Notes under the pieces: model-generated | What the model saw: only the letters and a program-made list of their open reading frames with translations | Databases searched by the model: none | Told to the model about the DNA's origin: nothing | Source: Mesorhizobium sp. NBSH29 | Lineage (GTDB): Bacteria > Pseudomonadota > Alphaproteobacteria > Rhizobiales > Rhizobiaceae | DNA: 64,000 bases | Direction: 5' to 3' | Assembly: GCF_015500055.1 (NCBI RefSeq) | Contig: NZ_CP045492.1 | Coordinates: forward strand, 1,994,501-2,058,500 | Part shown: positions 9,099 to 19,572 of the stretch, piece by piece | Layout: each line of letters begins with the position of its first letter | Position numbering within the stretch: the stretch's first letter is position 1 | Position numbers and translations under genes: made by a program

Positions 9099-9449
9099 AT
9101 TGGCTCCGTACGAATCACGCCGCACTCTAGACCGCGCAATTCGCAAGTAAAAGAACGTGACGCAGGGCAAAGCATCCCAGCGCCACCGGTTTCCCCGACA
9201 TTCGACACGAAAATTCGCCTGAATTGCGACGGAGCCGCGTCATTCCGCATTGCAAAATGGACAAGTCAGCCATTTACACGCCTTCTCCAGGCATCACGCG
9301 CAAAAATGCCGCACGGATTAATCGGGTCCTTTCTTGCGGTCGTAAAGAGAGTATGGTTTGAACGCCGCAGCAGGTGCCGGATTCCGTTTCGGCGTCATTC
9401 CACATTCGCGGATGTTTGGTACCGCGTCGTTTTGGGAGATGAGAGGGCG
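9099..9449. other. Gene-free divergent promoter region between ialB-like gene and coxB
   Basis: 351 bases separate two genes pointing away from each other, so both promoters should lie here. The coxB frame is open through much of it but the codons do not resemble any family. I found no convincing -35/-10 pair with 16-18 spacing, no long dyad and no RNA motif. The coxB ribosome binding site (GAGAGG, about 4-9 bases before the start) closes the region. Confidence 0.6.
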
Positions 9450-10316
9450 ATGAGAATAATCTTTGCTGGCGCCACTGCTCTGGCCACGTTCTTCTCGACT
9501 ACCGCAGCATTTGCTGATCAGCCGACTCCTTGGCAGTATCGTTTCCAGGAAGCTGCGACCGGCATCATGGAGCAGATCGAGTGGTTCGAGGTCTATACGC
9601 TCTGGTTTATCGTGCCGATCACGCTGTTGGTTCTGTTTTTGCTAGCCTGGTGCATCTTTCGCTTCCGCGAGAGCGTGAACCCGGTTCCGTCGCGCACCAG
9701 CCACAATACTCTGATTGAGGTGGTTTGGACGGTCGCGCCGGTCGTGATTCTTCTGTTTATCGCGATCCCATCATTCCAGCTTCTCACTGCGCAATATTCT
9801 CCACCTGAGGATCCGGCCATCACCATCAAGGCTACGGGCAACCAGTGGAACTGGGATTACGAATACCAGCTGGAAGAGCCGCTTTCATTCAATTCTGCCA
9901 TGCTGGCGGAGGGTGATAGGGTGACTGCTGGTAAGGAAGACAAGGCTGTCTACCCTCGGCTTCTCGCTGTCGACAATGAAGTTGTTGTGCCTATCGAGAC
10001 GACGGTGCGTGTTCTGGTAACGGCCAGTGATGTGCTTCACGCATTCGCCATGCCGGCATTTGGCGTCAAGACGGATGCGGTTCCCGGGCGGATCAACGAG
10101 ATCTGGTTCAAGGCAAAGAAGGAAGGCCTCTATTATGGTCAGTGCTCGGAGCTTTGCGGAAAAGATCACGCCTTCATGCCGATCGCAATTCGTGTCGTAT
10201 CGGAAGATCAATATAACACCTGGTTTGCAGCCGCAAAGGCCGACCTTTCAGGCGCCAACCGGGCGCTGATGGCGGCCGTGGACGCAAATCGGAACGTGGC
10301 GGTCGCCGGCAACTAA
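9450..10316 (+). CDS. coxB: Cytochrome c oxidase subunit II
   Basis: 288 residues from ATG 9450. Signal peptide at the N-terminus (ends TAAFADQP), two membrane helices (about 50-75 and 90-115), then the periplasmic cupredoxin domain. The CuA site is complete: His in ASDVLHAFAMPAFGVK and the loop YYGQCSELCGKDHAFMPI with two Cys, His and Met. It accepts electrons from cytochrome c and passes them to haem a in subunit I. The conserved aromatic WNWDYEY patch for electron entry is present. It opens the cox operon; ctaD begins 39 bases downstream. Confidence 0.97.
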   Translation: MRIIFAGATALATFFSTTAAFADQPTPWQYRFQEAATGIMEQIEWFEVYTLWFIVPITLLVLFLLAWCIFRFRESVNPVPSRTSHNTLIEVVWTVAPVVILLFIAIPSFQLLTAQYSPPEDPAITIKATGNQWNWDYEYQLEEPLSFNSAMLAEGDRVTAGKEDKAVYPRLLAVDNEVVVPIETTVRVLVTASDVLHAFAMPAFGVKTDAVPGRINEIWFKAKKEGLYYGQCSELCGKDHAFMPIAIRVVSEDQYNTWFAAAKADLSGANRALMAAVDANRNVAVAGN

Positions 10317-10340
10317 GGTTGTAGACCGGGTAAAATTTAA

Positions 10341-12008
<1,668 letters not shown>

Positions 12009-12026
12009 CGGCAGACGAATTGAAGC

Positions 12027-12051
12027 AAAGCCGCCCGCTTCGGGCGGCTTT
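12027..12051 (+). terminator. Stem-loop between ctaD and ctaB (attenuator or processing site)
   Basis: AAAGCCGCCCG pairs perfectly with CGGGCGGCTTT around a 3-base loop, 11 pairs. Only three T follow within the stem and no U-tract follows, so a full intrinsic terminator is doubtful. It lies 19 bases after the ctaD stop and 25 bases before the ctaB start, so partial termination or 3'-end protection of the coxB-ctaD message is more likely than a hard stop. Confidence 0.6.
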
Positions 12052-12076
12052 CGCAAAACGGAGACTGGAAGCAGCA

Positions 12077-13015
12077 ATGGCCGTGGTTGAAAACAACCGT
12101 TTGAACGCCGCCGACTTCGGAATGTCGGAAGCGACAGCTGGCGACTATTTCGCCCTGCTGAAGCCGCGCGTTATGGCGTTGGTTGTGTTTACCGCTTTCG
12201 TTGGGCTTGCTGCCGCACCCGTGGCGATCAACCCGCTTGAAGCAATGATCGCTGTCATCTGTATTGCCGTTGGCGCAGGTGCCTCTGGCGCTCTGAACAT
12301 GTGGTATGACGCCGATATTGATGCGGTCATGGCCCGCACCGTAAACCGCCCCATTCCCGCGGGCCGTGTACAGCCGAGTGAGGCGCTGACTTTCGGCCTG
12401 GTGCTCTCTGCGCTCTCGGTGATGACGCTCGGCTTCCTAGTCAATTGGATGGCTGCTGCCCTGCTTGCATTCACCATCTTCTTTTATGCCGTCGTCTACA
12501 CAATGTGGCTGAAGCGCTCGACGCCGCAAAACATCGTTATCGGTGGCGCAGCCGGCGCTTTTCCTCCCGTTGTCGGCTGGGCCGCCGCCACGGGCGCGGT
12601 CAGCCTGGAAAGCATCGTCCTGTTCATGATCATCTTCTTATGGACGCCGCCCCATTTCTGGGCGTTGGCCTTGTTTAAGTCTGATGATTACGGTCGCGCC
12701 GGCATTCCCATGATGCCCAATGTTGCGGGTCACCGCTCGACGCGCCGGCAGATATTCGCCTACGCACTTCTGGTTGCGCCAGTCGGTGTTCTGCCTTGGG
12801 TCCTGGGCTACACTGGGGCGGTTTACGGCGTTGCCGCAGGCGCACTTGGAGCCGGTTTCATCTGGTATGCGTGGCAGGTGTTATCGATGGAAGATAGTGA
12901 CAAGACCATGCGGCCCGCAAAATCGCTGTTTGCTTATTCGCTGCTCTATCTCTTCGCCATCTTTGCTTTTTATCTCGCCGACAGCCTGGCTTCTCGATGG
13001 ATGACCGTGGCATGA
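12077..13015 (+). CDS. ctaB: Protohaem IX farnesyltransferase (haem O synthase)
   Basis: 312 residues, about nine membrane helices, UbiA superfamily. It attaches a farnesyl chain to haem B to make haem O, which becomes haem A for the oxidase. The first Asp-rich motif is seen in [20 protein letters not shown] and the second region around [20 protein letters not shown]. Start ATG 12077 follows GGAAGCAGCA. Farnesyl diphosphate comes from the pathway to which dxs and ispH in this window contribute. Its stop overlaps the next small gene as ATGA. Confidence 0.96.
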   Translation: MAVVENNRLNAADFGMSEATAGDYFALLKPRVMALVVFTAFVGLAAAPVAINPLEAMIAVICIAVGAGASGALNMWYDADIDAVMARTVNRPIPAGRVQPSEALTFGLVLSALSVMTLGFLVNWMAAALLAFTIFFYAVVYTMWLKRSTPQNIVIGGAAGAFPPVVGWAAATGAVSLESIVLFMIIFLWTPPHFWALALFKSDDYGRAGIPMMPNVAGHRSTRRQIFAYALLVAPVGVLPWVLGYTGAVYGVAAGALGAGFIWYAWQVLSMEDSDKTMRPAKSLFAYSLLYLFAIFAFYLADSLASRWMTVA

Positions 13016-13176
13016 CCATGAATGATGATGATAAGGTGACGCTGACCGATAGCCAGAAGAAAGCGCGGCGCAGTCGATCGATTGCCATTGGGCTCGCGCT
13101 TGCCGCCTTCGTGGTCATTGTCTATTTCGGCAGCCTTGCCAAGTTTGGCCCTGCACTGCTCAACAGGGCGATGTGA
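13012..13176 (+). CDS. coxF: CoxF-type small membrane protein of the cox operon
   Basis: A 54-residue ORF that overlaps the ctaB stop (ATGA at 13012-13015) and ends 6 bases before ctaG. The translation begins [20 protein letters not shown], followed by one hydrophobic helix ([20 protein letters not shown]) and a short tail ending LLNRAM. Charged N-terminus, single helix and exact position between ctaB and ctaG fit the short CoxF-like protein present in many rhizobial cox operons. A role in oxidase assembly is inferred from position only. Tight coupling on both sides argues it is a real gene. Confidence 0.82.
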   Translation: MTMNDDDKVTLTDSQKKARRSRSIAIGLALAAFVVIVYFGSLAKFGPALLNRAM

Positions 13177-13182
13177 GGCGGC

Positions 13183-13809
13183 ATGTCAGAGTTGAATCAG
13201 ACACCCGACGCCAAAATGGACCGTCGCAACCGTACTGTGGCGATCGCATGCGTTGCATTCTTCGCCAGCATGATCGGAATGGCCTACGCATCCGTTCCGC
13301 TCTATGCCATGTTTTGCCAGATCACCGGTTATGGCGGCACGACGCAGCGGGTCGAGCAATATTCAGACACCGTACTCGACCGCCAGATCACTGTGCGCTT
13401 TGACGCCAACGTATCTGGCGGCCTGCCATGGGATTTCACACCAGACCAACGCGACGTGACCATGCGCATCGGCGAGACCACGCAGGTCGGCTACACCGCA
13501 AAGAATGTTTTTCCCACGCCAACAAGGGGGCGAGCGCTTTACAACGTATCACCGCCACTGGCTGGTGCATATTTCAACAAGGTGGAGTGCTTCTGCTTCA
13601 CGGATACGGAACTCAAATCCGGCGAATCGCTGGACATGCCGGTGATCTTTTATATCGATCCCGAAATTGTCGACGTGCCTGAATTGAAAAACCTGAAGAC
13701 AATCACGCTTTCCTACACCTTCTTCCCGCTTGCAGGAGAACAGCCGGTTGCGGCTGCGCCAGTGGTAAGGGACGGGAAGGCAACGGCAACAAACTCCATC
13801 GGGGGCTGA
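13183..13809 (+). CDS. ctaG: Cytochrome c oxidase assembly protein CtaG (Cox11 family)
   Basis: 208 residues: one N-terminal membrane helix (about 20-40, VAIACVAFFASMIGMAYASV) and a periplasmic immunoglobulin-like domain. The copper-binding pair is in the KVECFCFTDTEL motif (CFCF), diagnostic of Cox11/CtaG, which delivers copper to CuB of subunit I. The conserved VPLYAMFCQITGYGGT segment follows the helix. It stands between coxF and ctaE with single-digit spacing, so one operon. The ATG at 13183 was taken as start. Confidence 0.96.
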   Translation: MSELNQTPDAKMDRRNRTVAIACVAFFASMIGMAYASVPLYAMFCQITGYGGTTQRVEQYSDTVLDRQITVRFDANVSGGLPWDFTPDQRDVTMRIGETTQVGYTAKNVFPTPTRGRALYNVSPPLAGAYFNKVECFCFTDTELKSGESLDMPVIFYIDPEIVDVPELKNLKTITLSYTFFPLAGEQPVAAAPVVRDGKATATNSIGG

Positions 13810-13810
13810 C

Positions 13811-14695
13811 ATGGCTGACGCACACGCAAAACCACAGCACGACTACCACATCATCGACCCAAGCCCGTGGCCCTTCATAGGCTCAGTAGGTGCGTTAGTT
13901 ACCGCGCTGGGCGGGGTCGCCTATATGCAATACCTCAAGGGCGGAGATTTTCCGTTCTTCGGCGTCAATTTCGCCAATCCCTGGATATTCTTTATCGGCC
14001 TGCTGATCGTGATCTACACCATGTATTCCTGGTGGGCAGACACGATCAAGGAAGCGCATGAGGGTCACCATACACGCGTTGTTTCGCTGCATCTGCGCTA
14101 TGGTATGATCATGTTCATCGCCTCTGAGGTGATGTTCTTCGTTGCCTGGTTCTGGGCTTTTTTCGATGCAAGCTTGTTTCCCGATGAAGTTCATCAGGTT
14201 GCGCGCGCTGCCTATACCGGTGGTATCTGGCCGCCACAGGGCATCGAGGTTCTAGATCCCTTCCATTTGCCGCTCTACAACACCATTATCCTTTTGCTGT
14301 CAGGCACAACCGTTACCTGGGCCCACCACGCACTCCTTCACAATGACCGCAAAGGCTTGGTTTGGGGGCTGGTTTTGACGGTAGCGCTCGGCGTGCTGTT
14401 TTCGATGGTCCAGGCGTATGAATACATCCACGCGCCGTTCGGCTTTAAGGATTCCATCTATGGTGCGACATTCTTCATGGCCACCGGTTTCCATGGCTTC
14501 CACGTCTTCATTGGAACCATCTTTCTGCTGGTCTGCCTGATCCGGGCAATGCGCGGTGATTTCACGCCAAAGCAGCATTTCGGCTTCGAGGCAGCAGCCT
14601 GGTACTGGCATTTCGTCGACGTGGTGTGGCTGTTCCTGTTTGCCTCAATCTATGTCTGGGCATCTGCGGGCGCCACCATCGCCCAGGGTCATTGA
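13811..14695 (+). CDS. ctaE: Cytochrome c oxidase subunit III
   Basis: 294 residues with seven predicted helices. Conserved pieces: DPSPWPFIGS near the N-terminus, MIMFIASEVMFFVAWFWAFF, the GIEVLDPFHLPLYNTIILLL stretch, and the C-terminal EAAAWYWHFVDVVWLFLFAS. Subunit III stabilises subunit I and its proton uptake. The start ATG lies one base after the ctaG stop. A strong stem-loop 17 bases after its stop probably marks the end of the core cox message. Confidence 0.98.
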   Translation: MADAHAKPQHDYHIIDPSPWPFIGSVGALVTALGGVAYMQYLKGGDFPFFGVNFANPWIFFIGLLIVIYTMYSWWADTIKEAHEGHHTRVVSLHLRYGMIMFIASEVMFFVAWFWAFFDASLFPDEVHQVARAAYTGGIWPPQGIEVLDPFHLPLYNTIILLLSGTTVTWAHHALLHNDRKGLVWGLVLTVALGVLFSMVQAYEYIHAPFGFKDSIYGATFFMATGFHGFHVFIGTIFLLVCLIRAMRGDFTPKQHFGFEAAAWYWHFVDVVWLFLFASIYVWASAGATIAQGH

Positions 14696-14711
14696 TCACC
14701 CGTGACACATT

Positions 14712-14743
14712 AAAGGGCTGCCGCGGCAACGCGGCGGCCCTTT
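14712..14743 (+). terminator. Intrinsic-terminator-like hairpin after ctaE
   Basis: A 14-pair stem, AAAGGGCTGCCGCG with CGCGGCGGCCCTTT (one G-T pair), closed by a GCAA tetraloop. It begins 16 bases after the ctaE stop. The 3' arm ends in TTT followed by GCTTGCC, so the U-tract is short, as is common in high-GC genomes. Genes continue on the same strand (DUF983, SURF1), so read-through or a further promoter is possible. Confidence 0.75.
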
Positions 14744-14771
14744 GCTTGCCTGCGATCGCGATGACGACGCG

Positions 14772-15155
14772 ATGAGAACGCAGGATCAAACATTTCCGCC
14801 GGTTGAGCCGATTGTGGCTGGCCTGAGAGGCCATTGCCCGCGCTGTGGCGTCGGCCACCTGTTTGGCGGATTTCTTGCACTACGCCCCGAATGCGAGCAT
14901 TGCGATCTGGATCTCGCCTTTGCCGATGCAGCTGACGGACCCGCTGTATTCGTCACCCTGATCATCGGCTTCGTTGTTGTTGGTCTGGCACTCTGGATGG
15001 AAGTATCGCTCAACCCGCCGCTGTGGATCCATTTCCTGTTGTGGATTCCACTAGCCCTGATTTTGTGTCTGCCCTCATTGCGCCTGATCAAGGGCGTTCT
15101 CGTAACCCTTCAATACGCCAATAAGGCAGGGCAGGGGCAGTGGGATAAATCCTGA
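14772..15155 (+). CDS. DUF983 family membrane protein
   Basis: 127 residues. Four cysteines form two CPxC/CxxC-like pairs (GHCPRCGVGHLF and PECEHCDLDL), a zinc-ribbon-like N-terminal half. Two membrane helices follow (VFVTLIIGFVVVGLALWMEV and the segment around IHFLLWIPLALILCLPSL). This is the DUF983 family regularly found between ctaE and SURF1 in alphaproteobacteria, so a part in oxidase biogenesis is a reasonable inference. The frame runs back to 14742, inside the upstream hairpin; I chose ATG 14772. Its stop overlaps the next start as TGATG. Confidence 0.88.
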   Translation: MRTQDQTFPPVEPIVAGLRGHCPRCGVGHLFGGFLALRPECEHCDLDLAFADAADGPAVFVTLIIGFVVVGLALWMEVSLNPPLWIHFLLWIPLALILCLPSLRLIKGVLVTLQYANKAGQGQWDKS

Positions 15156-15901
15156 TGGCAGAAACAGCAATTTACACCCGCCGAAGAAAGCCCTGGCTCT
15201 TAGTTCTGTCGGGGCTTGTTGTCTTCGCAGCACTCATAGCTCTTGGCACCTGGCAGATGCAGCGTCTTCATTGGAAAGAAAACCTGCTTGCCACCATATC
15301 CGCACGCCTAGATGCGGCGCCCCTTCCGGCAGCTGAAGTCGAGCTCAAATATGGTGAGACAGGCGATATTGATTACACTCCTGTGGTCGCCAGCGGCACC
15401 TTCATGCATGAGGCCGAACGGCATTTCTTCGCAACCTGGCAGGGCCAGTCGGGCTATTATGTCTATACCCCGCTACTGCTGGCCGAGGGCGGCCGCGTTG
15501 TGTTCGTCAATCGCGGCTTTGTGCCGTTTGACCAAAAGGACCAAAAGACGCGGTTTCAGGGTCAAATCGAAGGCATCCAGACGGTGCTAGGTCTGGCGCG
15601 TAATCCGCTCGCGGGAAAACCATCCATGATGGTGCCCGACAACGATCCCGACAAAAATATCTTTTATTGGAAGGATTTGCGAGCCATGGCGATCCTCTCG
15701 GATCTCGATGTCGACGGCGGGGTGCTCCCCTTCTTCATTGATGCAGATTCTCGTCCCAACCCGGGCGGCTTGCCCATCGGCGGGGTCACTATGATCACCA
15801 TGCCCAACAACCATCTTCAGTATGCGCTGACATGGTATGGCCTGGCTGCGGCGCTGGCCGCAATTCTGGGGGTCATGCTCACACGGCGCAACATGCCTTG
15901 A
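15155..15901 (+). CDS. SURF1 family cytochrome oxidase biogenesis protein
   Basis: 248 residues with two membrane helices, one near each end ([20 protein letters not shown] and [19 protein letters not shown]), framing a periplasmic domain, the normal SURF1 topology. Motifs: [25 protein letters not shown], and the C-terminal [15 protein letters not shown]. Shy1/Surf1 proteins help insert haem A into subunit I. Start ATG overlaps the DUF983 stop by one base. It completes the oxidase assembly set here (CtaB, CtaG, SURF1); ctaA is not in this window. Confidence 0.93.
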   Translation: MAETAIYTRRRKPWLLVLSGLVVFAALIALGTWQMQRLHWKENLLATISARLDAAPLPAAEVELKYGETGDIDYTPVVASGTFMHEAERHFFATWQGQSGYYVYTPLLLAEGGRVVFVNRGFVPFDQKDQKTRFQGQIEGIQTVLGLARNPLAGKPSMMVPDNDPDKNIFYWKDLRAMAILSDLDVDGGVLPFFIDADSRPNPGGLPIGGVTMITMPNNHLQYALTWYGLAAALAAILGVMLTRRNMP

Positions 15902-15969
15902 TGACCTTCACCCTTGACACGCATACCCCTCCCGCATCATTTCCGGAGAACTTGGAGACCTGCTGCAAG

Positions 15970-16980
15970 ATGGACGCCATATCCACCAGACGACCGCTGA
16001 CGATCAGGCTCTGCCAGCCGCGCGGCTTTTGTGCCGGCGTTGACCGAGCCATCCAGATCGTAGTGCTGGCATTGAAGAAGTATGGCGCACCGGTCTATGT
16101 CCGCCACGAGATTGTCCACAACCGTTATGTGGTAGAAGGTTTGCAAAACCTCGGCGCTGTTTTCATCGAGGAGTTGTCGGAAATCCCCCCGGAACATCGG
16201 GAATGCCCCGTGGTTTTTTCCGCCCATGGCGTGCCGCAATCGGTGCCAGAAGACGCGCGCGCGCGCAATCTCTTCTATTTGGATGCTACTTGTCCGCTGG
16301 TTTCAAAAGTTCACAAGCAGGCCATGCGTCATCAACGCCTTGGTCGTCACGTGCTCCTGATCGGCCACGCCGGCCATCCGGAAGTCATCGGGACCATGGG
16401 CCAACTCCCCGAAGGCGCGGTCACTCTGGTCGAGACTGAGGCCGACATTGCCCGCTTCCAGCCGGGTGATGCAAGCGCTCTAGGATTCGTGACGCAGACA
16501 ACGCTGTCCGTCGAGGATACGGCCGGCCTCATCAAGGCGTTGCGCGCAAAATTCCCTGACATTCAAGCCGCAGCGGCTGAATCGATTTGCTACGCGACAA
16601 CCAATCGCCAGGAAGCGGTGAAAGAAACCGCGCCCGGCGCGGACCTATTTCTGATTGTCGGAGCGCCAAATTCCTCCAATTCCATGCGGTTGGTTGAAGT
16701 CGCTGAGAGGGCGGGCGCCAAAATGGCTCTACTTGTACAGCGCGCGTCCGAAATTCCGTGGCATGCCATTGGCAACATCTCCACTCTCGGCCTGTCAGCG
16801 GGCGCTTCGGCGCCTGAAATCATTGTGGACGAGATTGTAAACGCTTTTCGCGATCGCTTCGATGTGAATGTGGAACTCGCTGTCACCGCGACTGAAACTG
16901 AAGAATTTCCGGTCATGCGTATCCTGCGCGATGTCGAACTGACTGCCGCTGACATGGCATTTGTCAACGGAGCAGGCTGA
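15970..16980 (+). CDS. ispH: 4-hydroxy-3-methylbut-2-enyl diphosphate reductase
   Basis: 336 residues from ATG 15970. IspH is the last MEP-pathway enzyme and carries an iron-sulfur cluster. The three cluster cysteines are seen in [14 protein letters not shown] (the Cys of GFCAGV), [11 protein letters not shown] and [11 protein letters not shown]. The conserved [15 protein letters not shown] and [13 protein letters not shown] segments are present. A longer form from ATG 15901 overlaps the SURF1 stop (TGATG) and adds 23 residues without family similarity; translational coupling makes it possible, so the start is uncertain. thrB begins 2 bases after the stop. Confidence 0.94.
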   Translation: MDAISTRRPLTIRLCQPRGFCAGVDRAIQIVVLALKKYGAPVYVRHEIVHNRYVVEGLQNLGAVFIEELSEIPPEHRECPVVFSAHGVPQSVPEDARARNLFYLDATCPLVSKVHKQAMRHQRLGRHVLLIGHAGHPEVIGTMGQLPEGAVTLVETEADIARFQPGDASALGFVTQTTLSVEDTAGLIKALRAKFPDIQAAAAESICYATTNRQEAVKETAPGADLFLIVGAPNSSNSMRLVEVAERAGAKMALLVQRASEIPWHAIGNISTLGLSAGASAPEIIVDEIVNAFRDRFDVNVELAVTATETEEFPVMRILRDVELTAADMAFVNGAG

Positions 16981-16982
16981 GC

Positions 16983-17963
16983 GTGGCTGTCTATACCGAT
17001 ATCGCTGAAGGCGAGCTCAGCGCGTTTCTGCAGCATTACGATGTTGGCGACCTGCTTTCCTACAAGGGCATTGCCGAGGGCGTTGAAAACTCCAACTTCC
17101 TCCTCCACACCACCAGCGGTCCTTACATCCTGACGCTTTATGAAAAGCGTGTGGACCGCGGTGACCTGCCATTTTTCATCAATCTGATGCAGCATCTGCA
17201 TGCCAGCGGCATCAGTTGCCCGCAGCCGGTTGCGCAGCGCCACGGCAAGACTATCGACACGCTGGCGGATCGCCCGGCTGCTATCGTCACCTTTCTCGAA
17301 GGTATGTGGATGCGCCGGCCAACTGTTGATCACTGTCGCTCTGTCGGTGCCGCGCTTGCAGCGCTGCATCTGGCCGGCACCAGTTTTGGAATGCAGAGGC
17401 AAAATGCGCTCAGCGTTGCGGGTTGGCGACCTTTGTGGAACCGTGCATCGCGACGCGCCGGCGAGGTGGAACCCGGATTGGGAGCCGAAGTCGAAACGGA
17501 TTTGACTGTGCTCGAGAACAACTGGCCCAAAGACCTGCCCAGCGGTGTCATCCACGCCGATCTTTTCCCGGACAATGTTTTTTTTCTTGGCGGTGAACTA
17601 TCGGGCGTGATCGATTTCTATTTCGCTTGCACCGATCAACTGGCCTATGACGTTGCTGTATGCCTCAATGCCTGGTGCTTTGAAAAGGACCATTCCTTTA
17701 ACCTGACCAAGGGCAAGGCGCTGTTGAGTGGCTACACCTCAGTGAAGCTCCTTTCGCAGGCTGAAGCAGACGCGTTGCCGCTACTTGCCCACGGCGCTGC
17801 GCTCCGGTTTTTCCTGACTCGTCTCTATGACTGGCAGACAGTCCCCGAAGGCAGCCTTGTGGTGAAGAAGGATCCGCTCGAATATCTGCGCCGCATGCGC
17901 TTTCACAGGCGGATTGTCTCGGCAGCAGAATACGGCCTTGGGGCCGAAGGAGTATCGGTTTGA
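16983..17963 (+). CDS. thrB: Homoserine kinase (ThrB, aminoglycoside-phosphotransferase fold)
   Basis: 326 residues, GTG start at 16983. It phosphorylates homoserine; the product goes to threonine synthase, whose gene thrC is at 25.9-27.3 kb. This is the APH-type homoserine kinase common in alphaproteobacteria, not the GHMP type. The catalytic loop is [16 protein letters not shown], followed by [11 protein letters not shown] with the metal-binding Asp. The N-terminus ([21 protein letters not shown]) is typical. Its stop overlaps the rnhA TTG start as TTGA. Confidence 0.95.
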   Translation: MAVYTDIAEGELSAFLQHYDVGDLLSYKGIAEGVENSNFLLHTTSGPYILTLYEKRVDRGDLPFFINLMQHLHASGISCPQPVAQRHGKTIDTLADRPAAIVTFLEGMWMRRPTVDHCRSVGAALAALHLAGTSFGMQRQNALSVAGWRPLWNRASRRAGEVEPGLGAEVETDLTVLENNWPKDLPSGVIHADLFPDNVFFLGGELSGVIDFYFACTDQLAYDVAVCLNAWCFEKDHSFNLTKGKALLSGYTSVKLLSQAEADALPLLAHGAALRFFLTRLYDWQTVPEGSLVVKKDPLEYLRRMRFHRRIVSAAEYGLGAEGVSV

Positions 17964-18484
17964 AAGAGTTGGAAATTTTTACTGACGGAGCCTGTTCCGG
18001 TAATCCCGGTCCCGGCGGTTGGGGTGCGATCCTGCGCTTCAACGGCACTGTAAAGGAGCTATCGGGGGGCGAGGCAGACACGACCAACAACCGTATGGAG
18101 TTGATGGCAGCGATTTCAGCGCTGTCCGCGCTGAAGGAAGCTTGTAAAGTCGATCTTTATACCGACAGCAGCTACGTCAAAGACGGTATCGGCGGCTGGA
18201 TTGAAGGTTGGAAACGCAACGGTTGGAAGACGGCAGCCAAGAAGCCGGTCAAGAACGCAGAGCTTTGGCAGGCTCTTGACGAAGCGCGCAAACGCCACAG
18301 TGTCACCTGGCACTGGATCAAGGGCCATGCCGGCCACGTCGAAAACGAACGCGCTGACGAACTGGCCCGCCAGGGCATGGCGCCGTTCAAGCCGGAACGC
18401 TCAAGCAAGGCAGCGGTATCATCACCAGCCGGAAAACGTTCCCGCCCAACCAAAATTGCCCGTCGTTCCACCCAGAGCTATTGA
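17960..18484 (+). CDS. rnhA: Ribonuclease HI
   Basis: 174 residues from a TTG start. It cuts RNA in RNA-DNA hybrids. Catalytic acids are visible: Asp in [20 protein letters not shown], Glu in [10 protein letters not shown], Asp in [12 protein letters not shown], and the final Asp in NERADELAR; the [15 protein letters not shown] loop carries the His. The core is normal; about 25 extra basic residues follow ([20 protein letters not shown]), making it longer than the usual ~150. The TTG start overlaps the thrB stop, so low-efficiency coupled translation is likely. Confidence 0.96.
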   Translation: MKELEIFTDGACSGNPGPGGWGAILRFNGTVKELSGGEADTTNNRMELMAAISALSALKEACKVDLYTDSSYVKDGIGGWIEGWKRNGWKTAAKKPVKNAELWQALDEARKRHSVTWHWIKGHAGHVENERADELARQGMAPFKPERSSKAAVSSPAGKRSRPTKIARRSTQSY

Positions 18485-18489
18485 TCAAG

Positions 18490-18969
18490 TCAGCTCAGCA
18501 TCAGCGCTGTTCCAAACAGCCCAATGGCAAAGACGGTATGCGACACGAGGTTGAGCCCACGCGCGACGTTTGGTGTTGGGTGGCGCGAAGCGGCAATGCC
18601 ATTGCCAAGACCGGGCGACAGGATGAACCAGCCTGCACCGACTGTGACAATGCTCAAAATGAAAGCTGGCAGGAAGCTAGGGCTGTCGAGCCAGCCAGCG
18701 CCGGCAATCAGCACCAGCGCTACGCCGTATAGAATGCCGATAAGGTAGTGAAAGGCCCAACCAAGCGCCTTTTCATTCTTATAGGGGCCTGCCCGGGAAA
18801 TATCGTCATGGGTCAGTACACCATCCTTCAGGTGCCAGACCCATCGGCCGACCATCCCCCAGTTCGGGCGCGGTAGTCCGAACGCGAGATTGAGAACCAC
18901 AGCCCAAAGGTCCATCAGGATTGTGGCACCGATCCCGATGGCGATAGAACGCCAGACGTCATCAAACAT
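18490..18969 (-). CDS. DUF2938 family membrane protein
   Basis: 159 residues with about four hydrophobic helices. It matches my recollection of DUF2938 (start with IAIGIGATILMDLWAVVLN, then PNWGMVGRWVWHLKDGVLTH, and the closing GLNLVSHTVFAIGLFGTAL). Function unknown. It is convergent with rnhA, the two stops 5 bases apart, and stands 24 bases downstream of the peroxiredoxin gene on the same strand. Confidence 0.82.
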   Translation of the reverse strand: MFDDVWRSIAIGIGATILMDLWAVVLNLAFGLPRPNWGMVGRWVWHLKDGVLTHDDISRAGPYKNEKALGWAFHYLIGILYGVALVLIAGAGWLDSPSFLPAFILSIVTVGAGWFILSPGLGNGIAASRHPTPNVARGLNLVSHTVFAIGLFGTALMLS

Positions 18970-18993
18970 GAACAGCCCCCCGGTTGCGTTACG

Positions 18994-19494
18994 CTATGCC
19001 GGAACGGCGGCGAGTTGCTCTAGAATTTGAGCGGCTCCCGAATCGATCGCCTGGCCCGGCTTGCCCTCAACGTTCAGCTTTTCTACCCGGCCGTTTTCGA
19101 CGATCATCGAAAAGCGCTTAACGCGCACGCCCAGGCCCCCTGCCGACATATCGGCATCCAGACCAATCGCCTTGGCGAATTCACCGTTTCCATCGGCGAG
19201 GAAGTCGATCCTGCCTTCTCCGCCGGTAAAGCGCGCCCAAGCGGTCATGACATGGGCATCATTGACGGAAACCACTGCAATCTGGTCGACGCCGCGCGCC
19301 AGAATGGCATCGTGGTTTTCCAGATACCCGGGCAAATGGTTGTTGCTGCAAGTTGGTGTGAATGCACCAGGCACGCCAAAAAGCACGATCCGCCTATCTG
19401 CAAAATAGTCCCTCGTCGTCACCGGTTTGGCACCGTCCGACCCCGTCAGTTTCAAATTGGTGTCGGGAAGTTTCTGTCCTTCAGCAATATGCAT
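18994..19494 (-). CDS. Peroxiredoxin, Prx5 subfamily
   Basis: 166 residues from ATG 19494. The peroxidatic cysteine is C49 in VPGAFTPTCSNNHLPGYLEN, the Prx5/AhpC-TSA signature. No other cysteine is present, so it is a 1-Cys enzyme that must be reduced by an outside thiol, probably glutathione/glutaredoxin as known for this subfamily. It reduces hydrogen and organic peroxides in the cytoplasm. The frame is open upstream to 19566 but MHIAEGQKLPD is the expected start. It lies downstream of the DsbD-N-like gene, both on minus. Confidence 0.93.
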   Translation of the reverse strand: MHIAEGQKLPDTNLKLTGSDGAKPVTTRDYFADRRIVLFGVPGAFTPTCSNNHLPGYLENHDAILARGVDQIAVVSVNDAHVMTAWARFTGGEGRIDFLADGNGEFAKAIGLDADMSAGGLGVRVKRFSMIVENGRVEKLNVEGKPGQAIDSGAAQILEQLAAVPA

Positions 19495-19572
19495 ATGTGT
19501 ATTCCTGTTAAAAGTTTTCGGATCGCAGGTGGGGATTTCGGTGGCAGCTTCAACAGGCTGGACCAACCGGAT

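Noticed and set aside
8427-9449. N-terminal extension of the coxB frame by 341 codons
   Set aside because: The extension runs across the ialB-like gene on the other strand and shows no family similarity; the signal peptide of CoxB begins at 9450.
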